From Favolaschia claudopus (lineage: Eukaryota > Basidiomycota > Agaricomycetes > Agaricales > Mycenaceae): DNA of 64,000 bases. The translations under genes were made by a program, and so were the position numbers. A model generated the notes under the pieces. The model was not told the origin of the DNA. It saw only the letters and a list, made by a program, of their open reading frames with translations, and made no database searches. The stretch lies in assembly GCA_037176885.1 (NCBI GenBank), contig JAWWNJ010000111.1, forward strand, positions 620,001 through 684,000, given 5' to 3'. Every line of letters starts with the position of its first letter. Position 1 is the first letter of the stretch. Positions 54,609-64,000 of the stretch are shown in pieces.

Positions 54609-56758
54609 TTAGTGGAGCTGAGCTCGAGGTGATTGCCCATCAGCTCGCTCGAGCTCGGAGTTGGGCCGAGGCAGCTCGGAGCTGACATCCATAAATGGAA
54701 GTTTCCGTCCCACGGTTCCCCGTCTCCTCGTTTTGAGCTGCATTGCACTGTTTTGACCTCGTATGCACCTCTAAAATGTGCTACAATTCTCCAATAAGTA
54801 CAATAAACATATGCACAATAAAAGACTATACAGTTTATGAGTAAATTATGGAACAATACAAAGCACAATGATTATATAAGTGAATACAACGCAAAAATCA
54901 AACGGGCGAAGCCCAGGAAAATTCTATAAGATCCTCAAGCTCTTGAGTACGCCCTGACGCAATCAACCTTTCTGCTACATCAGGGTCAATATCAACAACA
55001 GACAGATCTTCCTCAGTTACGACGAAGTCCTCGCAAAATTTGATGTGATCCTGTCGATAAATAAATTTGAGAATCTGGAGCATTTCCATCATCTCGGGGG
55101 AGAGACAGTTGCGTAGGGAGGCATCTGTGTCCTTGCTGGAAGAGAAAACACGCTCGCATGGTACCGCAGAAGCCTGAACAGGCAATACATCAAGCGCCAC
55201 GCGAAATAGGTAACGGAACCGATATTGACGAGCCTGCAACATTTTTCAGACCAACATTGTATAAGAACATACTTAAACTCACCTCCCAGTAGCGGAGCAA
55301 GTCAAGGTCCTCATACTCTGGGTCCGAGCCTCCCAGCAAACCCTCCTTCTCATAGGCGCTCTGCCTCTACTTGCTCTTCCTCCGAAAGCGGCTGCGGACT
55401 TTGAGTACTCGGTGGGGATTCGATGTCGGAAGCAGACAGCTCTTTTACAAGAGCACCAAGCTTCGCAAACCCAGATTTCTGGGCACGAGCGGCATGGGAT
55501 GCAGACGGCGTGTGAACAGCGCGGCGGCTGGCGGTCGAAGCTATGTGCACAGTGCTCGGAGAGTTGTGGTGAGCGCGGAACTCCCGGCGGTACTCCAGCA
55601 TCTTGGGAGTTTGTCAGTAGCGCAGTATAATGTGAAAGTTGGGACGCACCGCTGCACGAATCCAGGTTCTGGCTTCTTCAGCATCTGATGAAGACCAGTT
55701 GTCCCTTAGCCACTGGAGTTTTGTCGTCGGATTTAGAACTGAAAGTTAAATATGAGTGATTGAAGCGAATTAAGAGACAAACAAGGAAGTAATTACCCAT
55801 CGCTAGCGCATACATTCGAGTGCGCCGAGACATCCCAAGATATTCTGTGAATTTGTCGACAGCGGCGTTGATACCGAGACTGATTTTCGGGAGCTCTCGT
55901 GCAAGAAGCTTGAGGGCGGCAATGAGCTGCTCGTAGAGTGGAAGCACATAGGACAGGGTAGGTGCTTTCTCCGCAGAGACTATCTCCTGGACAAGATGCG
56001 GAACCTGTAAAAACCGCCGAATGTCGATGAGAACAGTCTTGGTGACTGGATCGAGCCGATCATCCGAAATTTTGACTTGCATTGGGTCATCGAGAAATGC
56101 CTCAACAGCCTAAACGAAATTCCAAGTCAAATTCAAGGCACGATGTAACGAGTGTACGAGTTTGTTTGACTGGATTTTTTCTTAGCGCCTCCCAATACCC
56201 GACATCCTGCTTCAGTGCCTCGGGAATCGGCGTGCCGTAGTTGTCCGAATCGACACCATCTTGAGGAGCAGGTAATTCGGGAAGTGTTGCGAGAGCGGCT
56301 TTGACAGCAATATCGACGACATGCGGAAAACAGCTGAACACGGTTAGCCCTCAGACTCGGGAATAAATCATTAAAACTCACCGAATTCTGTTCCCTTCCG
56401 CATCGAAAGGAATTCCGAGCACGGCGAGCTCTTGCGCAATATAGTTTCTGTGTTCTCTGTGAGTGAGGCTTCCGGATGAGCACTAAACAGTGTCAACCAA
56501 AAGCCAAGACTCGGGGGTGTGGTGGGTGGGCCGAGAAAGCCTTGAGGAGAGCGAAAGGAAAGAAGAGAAACGATCAACGATCAATGATCGGCATCTTTCC
56601 TTCTCGCTCTCTTAGCTGACCGGCTAAGTGCTCTAGCTTGCGGTGCTCGCTTTGAGCACACGCTGTCAGCTAGCTAAGTCGCTAGGAATTGTGAATCAAA
56701 TAAGTCTTTGGGAAGAGGAGCCCCGAAAACTTTGGTTTCTGGGTTCTCTGTGAGTGAG

Positions 56759-58836
56759 GCTTCCGGATGAGCACTAACCCACAAAACCCAGGGAACACAG
56801 AGACCGGACAGGCGGAATCCGAGAAGACGACTCCCCCAAAGAACATTCAGACTGCCGAAAGATATGCCAGAGAATAGAACTCAAAGAGAAAGATTCTCAA
56901 AGATTGGATGCAATCGGCAACCATTTGATCGAGATTAAGCTGATCTCAAGGTGAAATTAATCCTTGAAACGAAGACTTCCAAATGTGTGTCACTCGTGTG
57001 ACTCGGCGCGAGGTAAGTATCTGCACGGAATTTCCCCAAAGTGGCGACGAAAGTTTGAATTTGGTAATTAGGCCCGTTCATCGAAGCTAAGAGCGGAGAG
57101 AGCTCGAGAAACAAACAACAAGAATGCTGAAGGTGGCTGCCGACCATGATTAAGTAAGCTGCACTCAATCGACAGTCAATGCACACTGGCGGGGACAAAC
57201 AGCAAGGTATGATCCGGGAGAACGAACACGGCCGTGTTAGAGAATTGTCGGAGTGCATTTGCGCCTCGTAAGAACCGCTGAAGACCGGCAGGCGCGAGCT
57301 TCAGTGCATTCGCAAACGTGAGAACACGATTCGTCGGCTAGTGTAATAGCGGCGAAAGCCGTAAAATGGTCTTGAATAGTGCGACCCAGTTGACAAAACG
57401 AAGGCCCCGTTAGACAAAGTGCGCTGCCTAATTAAACAGGGGAGCCCAATGGCATGGGACATAGCCTATGAAGTCGAATCCATAACCCGGTCGGAACCCA
57501 CTGCTTAATCAGGTGGCGACGCTGATATCGGCAAAGAATATAGACAAGTTGGCCACATCACTGCCGAGTTGCCTAGTGGCTCGAGTGGGCATCAAGTGAG
57601 CTTGATTGGTGAAAATCAAAGCTATGAAGGTGTAGAGATCAATTTGCGGAATGGTTGCATCGTAACACAGACCCAATGAAGGAAGCCGCCGAGAAGAACA
57701 GAGCGGAAGTAGAATACAGAACCATGACGCTGATGAAGGTTCAATGGTACCAGGGTAGCAAGCAATTACAGCCAGGTAAATGCACGTAAGAAAGAAAAAA
57801 GAAGAGGCTCGGAAGAGATGGATCAATAAAGAAAATCATCACCATCGATGTTCGAACTGGAAAAGAGAACCGAGTCTCCGATGTACAAAGTATGCAGAGA
57901 GGGAATGGATAGTGATCCACAACCACCAGTATGCTGAAAACAATAAAATCTGTTAGTGAAAGCGTGATGAAACGCAGCTAGAATGACGTGAAATAGACCA
58001 TTTAAACCCTAAGAAGGTAACGATGCATAAGCAACGAAGAGGCACAAACCCATGTGAATAAAAAATGCATAGCAGCGGTGAGTTGTGTCGGATTGACCAC
58101 CGCATCAGCGAAAGAAAATTGTTAACCTTGAATCTGAGATGAGATGCAGCAGCGCGGAGGCGAAACAATAGTGAACCCGAAAATTCCGGTGGGCAGATCG
58201 AAGTAGCTCACAATGTAGAATATAAACGAATAAATGCCTAGCGCAACTGTAGAATGTGAGCATAAAACATGCTACAGAGGGGCAGAAAATCTGGTATGCT
58301 AATCATAGCGGCCCACAGCGGCGCATGCAAAGAGGAGGATAACGGGCACTGCAGCGCAGCGGCATACCGGCAGAGTAATACTGCACCTGAAACAAACGCG
58401 GGACCGTGGAAGTCCGGACTCGGGCATACACCTCGCAGTCGCCCGCAGCGGATGGCTAAAATAGACAATCCACCGCCAGATTAGACGAGTAGATTGCCCG
58501 GTAGGCCAAACAAGACGGTCTTGGAGCGAGGCCAACCGAAACAAAACGTTACAACGACAACGAAAGGACAGAGACCCATCGCATTTACCAACAAATAATT
58601 TTGTGCCGCAGTGCATGAGCACATCAACGGAATGGTAGAACTCAGGGGCATAGCAGTGCACAGAAATGACCAGGCGTAACAATGCTGCCAGCGAAGACTC
58701 ACAGAATGTTTGGCGTCGCAGGAATAGCGAGCACTGCAGCACAGCGGCGTAATACACTAAAACTGCACCCAGAAATTCCGGCATGCAGGCCGCAGCGGCT
58801 CGCATGGAGCATGCGAACGAGAGAATATGCGCTGTA
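56759..58836. other. Interior of the LTR-bounded insertion, left part
   Basis: No domain-bearing frame recognised on either strand. The minus-strand frames at 56.9-58.2 kb are short, Cys/Leu/Ser-rich and overlapping. Confidence 0.4.
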
Positions 58837-59420
58837 GCATGCAAATTGCAGCATACAGGCGATATAATGCTGCAGAGGCACGGAAATTCCGGCATACAGG
58901 TCGCAGCGGCCCGCAGCGGAGCATGCGAACAAAATAAATGGCACTGCAGCATGCAAATTGCAGCATACAGGCGAAATAATGCTGCAGAGGCACGGAAGTT
59001 CCGGCATACAGGTCGCAGGGGCCCGCAGCGGAGCATGCGAACAAAATAAATGGCACTGCAGCATGCAAATTGCAGCATACAGGCGAAATAATGCTGCAGA
59101 GGCACGGAAATTCCGGCATACAGGTCGCAGCGGCCCGCAGCGGAGCATGCGAACAAAATAAATGGCACTGCAGCATGCAAATTGCAGCATACAGGCGAAA
59201 TAATGCTGCAGAGGCACGGAAATTCCGGCATACAGGTCGCAGCGGCCCGCAGCGGAGCATGCGAACAAAATAAATGGCACTGCAGCATGCAAATTGCAGC
59301 ATACAGGCGAAATAATGCTGCAGAGGCACGGAAATTCCGGCATACAGGTCGCAGCGGCCCGCAGCGGAGCATGCGAACAAATTGATAGGCAATGTAGCAT
59401 GCAAATTGCAGCATACAGGT
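58837..59420. repeat. 112-bp tandem repeat, five units plus a partial
   Basis: Units begin with GCATGCAAATTGCAGCATAC at 58837, 58949, 59061, 59173, 59285 and (partial) 59397. Units differ at only a few positions. A degenerate unit precedes at 58780-58836. All three minus-strand frames and one plus-strand frame are open across the array. Because 112 is not a multiple of three, each frame simply cycles through the same three registers. Confidence 0.95.
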
Positions 59421-59554
59421 CTTCGGGATATAAACCTGGAAACAAGACAACAGCAAAAGAAAATTCCATAGCAATAGATATCGTACCAAACAACCCCGGG
59501 TCGGTGGCACGAAGGCACAGGATCAAGACGGCAAGGAGGCACGACATGATAATT

Positions 59555-59735
59555 GGTGCAAAGGCACAGAATGGTGCAAAGGCACACGAAATAGCTGGCG
59601 CAAAGGCGCACGAAATAGATTGGCGCAAAGGCGCACGAAATAAATAGGCACAAAGGTGCACGGAATAAATAGGCACAAAGGTGCACGAAATAATTTCGCA
59701 CAAAGGCGCGGAATAGGCTGCACAAAGGCACAGAA
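59555..59735. repeat. Degenerate ~18-26-bp tandem repeat
   Basis: About eight copies of a GGYGCAAAGGYGCACGAAAT-like unit. It lies 130 bp beyond the 112-bp array inside the same insertion. Confidence 0.85.
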
Positions 59736-61525
59736 TAATGTAAGATGGAAGCCGGAAGCGGCAACCAAATGCTTCACGCAATTCCTAGAGAAATGACAGC
59801 ACCGTGCAATGAAGAAGATGAGAAAGCGCAGATACCACTGTGAATTCGTTCCGAGATGCCCTTCGAATGTCAAGAGGGGAAGCTTCGGAAACGCGGGTGC
59901 ATGCTGGACAAGATGACGGGAATAGGAGAGTCTTGAATAGTATGCTTGTTGGTGATAATTTGAGTCAGAGATAGAGATTGAGATAATCCATAAGGGCGGA
60001 GTCCAGATGAATATTGCAATGAGAAGGTTCCCATGCTGAAAGCGGTGAAGGAAAGCCTCAGAGAGCCCGAGTCTTGAAGGGATAGGGGTAAGAGAGCACA
60101 TTGGCCATTTTGGACTGGCTGGGACCAAGGACCGAGGAAAGGTGTCACATTGGTGTCACCAGAAACGCCGGCGGCCGAAGAAGAGAGACAACAGAGCCCA
60201 CAGACAACGCAGTTCCAAAACCGAGAAAGCCTTGAGGAGAGCGAAAGGAAAGAAGAGAAACGATCAACGATCAATGATCGGCATCTTTCCTTCTCGCTCT
60301 CTTAGCTGACCGGCTAAGTGCTCTAGCTCGCGGTGCTCGCTTTGAGCACACGCTGTCAGCTAGCTAAGTCGCTAGGAATTGTGAATCAAATAAGTCTTTG
60401 GGAAGAGGAGCCCCGAAAACTTTGGTTTCTGGGTTCTCTGTGAGTGAGCACCATGCATGTGTTATTGTTGCTAGCATTGTCGCATGTAATCATTCCGAGC
60501 TGAGTTATCATCAGCAAGCCGTTCAATTCACAACTCTATGTGACTTACTTTGTGCAAACAACCAATCTCCTTCAAAACTTGTACAAAGATTTTGGCGATA
60601 TTTTGACCGGTGTGTCTCCCGTCCAATCGACGAAAAGCAACGAGCCGAGTTTTAAGTACAAGGTGCCCATTGAGCTCGGGACAGTCCACCACGTCCAGAG
60701 ACTAAACAAATATATTAGAATCGCAAGAAACAATGATGAGATAGCACCAACCTGATCATCAACAGCGATCCACTTAACCAATCGTTCGTAGAATCCGGGA
60801 ATAGAAAATTCCTCTCGCTCTCCCGGAGTCTTCGGCGCCTTTGCGAGAATATCCCAATTCTTGAGCCCCTTCAGGATGACCATATCCTTCCAAACTTTGC
60901 CATGTTCTCCCTCAAGATGATTTCGGATGGTCTTGGTTTGTCCAGGACCATTCTTCCATGCCTTCCATTTCGGAAATCTAACGATGGAAGGGTTCAGATA
61001 GCGAAAACAAAAACAGAACACACTTGAACACTCACGGACAGAGGCGGCACGACAAATGGGAAAACACCTTTTTATCCGGTCGATCTTCCTTCATTTCCGT
61101 TGGTTCTGGTGCGACGGTTGGCGCAGAAGCGCCGTGAACGCCTCGAACAAAATACCAAACATCTGTTGCATCGTCTCCGGATGCCGAAGATTGATTGACC
61201 AAAGAGCCGAAGTTGGGGTGAGGGATTGAAGGATGGGAAACTGATTCAGAGGCAGCTGCTGCCGCTGCAACATTTGGGTCAGACGGACCGACCCCGAACA
61301 CAGCCGGTTCGGAGGTGGAGTTGGGGTCGATGCGGCGACGGGTACGCGATGTAGCTGCCGAGTTAGCGTTGGGATTCGCTTTACGTTTCTTCTTGCGCTG
61401 TGGCGGAGCGAGGCCGGCATTAATCGTGTTAGTCGCGTCGACAAATGGTGCATGGGTTGCCGCAGAGGAAGGGGGAGGAATCACGGTGTTAAATAAGGCG
61501 GGGTATGTATTTTGAAAGCCGTAAG

Positions 61526-62950
61526 TCTGGCCGTTGTAGAGTCTTGGAGGGCAAGCGTTGCTGAAGAAGTGGAGCCAGCGGCTTTATCGGATGCAATTTT
61601 ACACATCCATGGACAATCGGTCGCCGCTGTCTCCAATTGCGTCCTCGAGCTCATCAAGTTCCTCGACCTGCCCAATACCCTTCAAACTTCCTTCAAGATG
61701 GAGGACGAAGAGCTAATCATTCGTTGCGAAACCGACGGAGTCACATTAGGGTCCTTCTTGAAACCGTATCGAAACATTCTCGTGTATGTTGCATTTACTC
61801 TTCCTGATGATATCTTGCTTCCTGATTCCCCATGTATTAGTGGCGTTCGCCAGAATACGTCTAGACGCGCCATCACCCAAGGTGTTGGCCCCGAGCGCGC
61901 CGCGTTGCGACTTGGACCGCTCTCATGTCTCAGAAGCACCATTACTGGCAACAAGTCCCCTCTTCCTCCATGTTTCGCCCCGTATTTTTCCCGAGCGGAG
62001 TGCGAATCCAGGAGCGTATTGATACTATTGATACTTTTCGCTCTTATGGCATATTTCTCGCTCTTCACAGTGTTCAGTGCCACTGTTCACTGCTTCCTTC
62101 TCCAGCACGGCTTGCATCCCATCAGCATCTGGCTTTTGCTGTCGTTCATTCACGGCAAGGACGCCCTTCTCATCTCAAAGCGTGTTCTCCAATACATGGA
62201 TCCCGGTGTCGCTGCCATTCTTGCCCCGTGGTACGATTTCCTCGTAGACTCCCCTGTCCCCCCCGTCTCCGATCCCACGCACCCGATTCGTTTGTTCATC
62301 TTCGAACATTGGATTCCTTCCATTCAGGTCTGTTATCCCGTTCTTTTTCTGCATCGTGTTCTGATGATTCGTTTTTAGCCTAACCTCATCTGGAACAATC
62401 GCACCCCAGAAGTACATAACAACTGGGTAATCACCGCATTCTCTATCATCCTGCTCGGGCATCCCCATCCGTGGGATCATTCAGAATATCTGGCGCTTGA
62501 GGTGGGATTTAACAAGGCTTTCGGACGTCTGACGTTTGATGAGGAAAGTACTTCACGTTGTCTTATTCTGTAACCCAACACTTACACTGTTCTCAAACAG
62601 AGCTTACGTTCTCTCAAAGCCTCTGCCTTCCTGGTGACCATCCACGACCGTCGTGTTCATCGTGTCGAGGAGGTCGCTGATCATCTCAGTTATTATGTCG
62701 ACTCCCGGCACTCGGACCTCACAACACCGTATTTTATGAGGCTATTCAGGCTTCGAGTTGACGAATACCTCCGCGGCAGTGGGCATCCTGTGGAGCTTCG
62801 AGACCAAATCAAAGCTTTCGGGATCTCCGACGAGGAGTTCATTGCGACCGTTTGCTTCGGGCAAATCTTCTTCTGCGGTGTGGTACCGACTCCGACATGC
62901 GACCCACTGCTGATAGCTGGCGGCTTTCGGTGCGTGTCTTGATCTTTCCT
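61526..62950 (+). CDS. Uncharacterised spliced gene
   Basis: Several successive exon-like frames on the plus strand. 61562-61782 encodes ALSDAILHIHGQSVAAVSNC and LIKFLDLPNTLQTSFKMED; GTATGT near 61785 and ATTAG near 61838 could bound an intron. 62.03-62.33 kb encodes GKDALLISKRVLQYMDPGVA and FIFEHWIPSIQ. 62.38-62.54 kb encodes NLIWNNRTPEVHNNWVITAF and HPHPWDHSEYLALEVGFNKA, and 62.60-62.94 kb encodes KASAFLVTIHDRRVHRVEEV and LRVDEYLRGSGHPVELRD. The frame between 61.84 and 62.03 kb is ambiguous. The start may have been removed where the hAT copy joins at 61525. No domain recognised; it reads like a host gene rather than a transposon protein. Confidence 0.5.
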
Positions 62951-63156
62951 TCTTCGCTATCGCATTCACTCCCTTCTAATAGTTCACCTTTCGCGGGCGA
63001 AGCAGATCGGTGAGTGATTCCCCAGACTACTTTCGCAGTCACTAACGACGCTGTAATCACAGAATCTGAACGTGTCAGCACCGCTTGCATTTCATGCATG
63101 CTTCTATAGTGTTGAGGTTGACCTTAATCACCATTTGCGCGAACTTCTTTTAGATA
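62951..63156. other. 3' flank of the preceding gene
   Basis: Nothing recognised beyond a possible further intron/exon boundary near 63.0 kb. Confidence 0.3.
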
Positions 63157-63412
63157 CTCGGTGTGACCAAAAGTAACCGGAATTTGGCTTTTTAGAGGGG
63201 AATTTCGAAAGTCAAACAGCTTTAAGTAATACAGGGCTCTTCTAAGTTAGTTTTTCTACCACTTCCATGCTATGGGCATGACATGCAATGTTTTGTTTTG
63301 AGTTGGGGAATCAATCTTTAAAATGGGACCAATTTGGACATGTTTGCGTTCTCTGAAGGAGAGATGCCGTAATTTCAGGCCGGTAAGTACCCCAAAAGGG
63401 TGATTAGTATCC
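63157..63412. mobile_element. One-ended relic of the CCAAAAGTAACCGAATT MITE family
   Basis: Begins with ACCAAAAGTAACCGGAATTT and is collinear, with many differences, with the left ~260 bp of 18337-18755. The opposite terminus is absent. Confidence 0.65.
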
Positions 63413-63528
63413 CAATAGTTTACAAATCCGATATCTAAGGTTGCCAGGTGTTTCCCGTTGTTCAGTGAGAGAGGCAACTCGGCACACTAATTTCCCGCCT
63501 CAAAGCATACATAAAAGAATGTGTAATA

Positions 63529-63978
63529 GAGAGTTTGCGGTGAGCCGCCAGAAGCCACCTGGCGGCTCTAATGGCATGCGGATTGGAGCGGCTATGCTGT
63601 CTGGCGGCTCGTTTGGCGGCTGGTAAGACTGGTTCAAATTTGGTTTTGCGAGTCTATTCTTAGTACTTAGTCATCTATATCTTGAGCCATACACACACGA
63701 AGAAAATTGGACCCGAAAATCTGACGCTATCGCGCATTCGAGCCGAAGACTTCGGTTGATGCTGGAAATTGCTTCAATTCAAAACAATTATGCACGTTTG
63801 GACAACGAACTCTCATTGGCTGAAGGTATAGTTAAGTATGCAAGGTACACAACCACTACCCAACCGCTAAGGACCGCGCGCGACGAGCCGCTGAACGAGC
63901 CGTCACATGACGTAGCCGCTCCAATCCGCATGCCGTTAGAGCCGCCAGGTGGCTTCTGGCGGCTCACCGCAAACTCTC
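63529..63978. mobile_element. TA-flanked MITE, GAGAGTTTGCGG family, longest copy
   Basis: A 450-bp element. GAGAGTTTGCGGTGAGCCGC and its complement pair over more than 60 bp, including GGCATGCGGATTGGAGCGGC, with one mismatch. TA borders both sides, and the flanks extend to TAATA on both (63524-63528, 63979-63983). No coding capacity. It is nearly identical at its left end to the solitary end at 47249. Confidence 0.9.
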
Positions 63979-64000
63979 TAATAATTGGACAAAGAGACTA

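Larger units (their letters stand above)
56444..60448. mobile_element. 4.0-kb insertion bounded by 228-bp LTR-like direct repeats
   Basis: Inserted in the second hAT copy between GCGCAATATA and CACCATGC; the first copy preserves this site uninterrupted. Direct repeats 56531-56758 and 60221-60448 differ at only one position (56639 T versus 60329 C). An extra ~87 bp (56444-56530) precedes the left repeat and begins with a copy of the repeat's own last 24 bases plus adjoining interior. The interior has no retroviral protein frames. It contains a 112-bp tandem array and a 24-bp degenerate array. On the minus strand TGGAACTGCG follows the right repeat after TTT and could be a primer site. It looks like a non-autonomous LTR element, but TG...CA ends and a clean target duplication are missing. 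Confidence 0.75.
54610..61525 (-). mobile_element. hAT transposon, second copy, deleted and split
   Basis: Minus-strand relative of 23703-27843. The transposon end at 54610 keeps TAGTG but lacks the following 16-17 bases. The other end is lost: homology to exon 1 stops at about 61525. It is split at 56443/60449 by the 4-kb insertion. Without that, about 2.9 kb of hAT sequence remains. Confidence 0.88.
54898..61525 (-). pseudogene. hAT transposase, second copy, multiply broken
   Basis: Exon blocks match the first copy: dimerisation exon 55242-54898; Ser-rich exon near 55601-55350; 56082-55678 and 56341-56102 for the catalytic half; 61021-60572 and 61484-61032 for the N-terminal exons. Exon 2 has TGG where the first copy has TGA. 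Two internal deletions are visible against the first copy. One is about 275 bp, joining GTCCCGAGCTC to AATGGGCACC near 60670. The other is about 210 bp near 56130, removing the segment after LVTSC. With the 5' truncation and the 4-kb insertion it cannot encode transposase. Confidence 0.88.

Noticed and set aside
58837..59420. Possible CRISPR-like array
   Set aside because: Units are contiguous 112-bp repeats with no unique spacers, in a eukaryotic context with introns and retrotransposons.
58299..59781. Three long overlapping minus-strand frames (335-403 codons) that look like a Cys-rich repeat protein family
   Set aside because: They are all readings of the same 112-bp tandem array in different registers; the unit simply lacks stops. 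No start, splice or codon signal favours one of them.
56531..60448. Autonomous LTR retrotransposon
   Set aside because: Despite LTR-like direct repeats, no gag, protease, RT, RNase H or integrase motif was found in any frame of the interior.

Overview
This window is almost certainly from a filamentous basidiomycete fungus. The evidence is short (about 46-60 nt) GT-AG introns in every recognisable spliced gene, a chromodomain-bearing Ty3-type pol, a DIRS-type reverse transcriptase, and large multi-exon transposase-like and uncharacterised families that I know mainly from Agaricomycetes. No rRNA, functional tRNA, CRISPR array or bacterial operon is visible. The species cannot be named from the sequence.

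The window is a transposon graveyard with a few single-copy-looking genes. From left to right: 0-3.3 kb is a DIRS-type RT/RNase H open frame between inverted-repeat arms. 3.3-4.7 kb is A/T-rich tandem repeats, interrupted by a hAT-type MITE. 5.0-7.0 kb is a wall-to-wall row of five different MITE families. 7.5-9.05 kb is a spliced C2H2 zinc-finger gene whose second intron holds a 723-bp MITE. 9.5-13 kb is mainly TA-flanked MITEs. 14-15.9 kb is a copia 5' end (LTR, half-tRNA primer site, gag) broken by a 720-bp element with a 10-bp target duplication. 16-19.8 kb is nested MITEs cutting gene fragments. 20.3-22.1 kb is a decayed chromovirus pol (minus strand) carrying a solo LTR of the same copia family. 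22.1-23.1 kb is a 1,011-bp MITE. 23.7-27.8 kb is a long hAT element with a ten-exon transposase. 27.8-31.4 kb is a second, plus-strand Ty3 element (gag, protease, RT) split by a TAA-flanked element. 31.9-33.0 kb is the second, inverted copy of the 1,011-bp MITE.

From 36.4 to 44 kb the sequence is gene-like: an uncharacterised six-exon gene (minus), a divergent uncharacterised gene (plus), and a roughly 1,330-codon CACTA/Plavaka-like transposase gene (minus). 45.4-50.5 kb again holds MITEs, one nested inside another. 50.5-52.5 kb is a degenerate copia pol, followed by coiled-coil coding fragments. 54.2-61.5 kb is a second, heavily deleted hAT copy on the minus strand. It was split by a 4-kb insertion bounded by 228-bp direct repeats and carrying a 112-bp tandem array. 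An unrecognised spliced gene (61.5-62.95 kb) and a 450-bp MITE close the window.

The elements form an insertion history rather than a pathway. Several insertions can be dated relative to each other because the empty site is readable: from a tandem repeat copy, from a restored reading frame, or from the other hAT copy. Most retroelement proteins here are visibly dead: YLNN instead of YLDD in one RT, a deleted integrase core, frameshifts and stops. Three MITE or repeat pairs are near-identical and look young.
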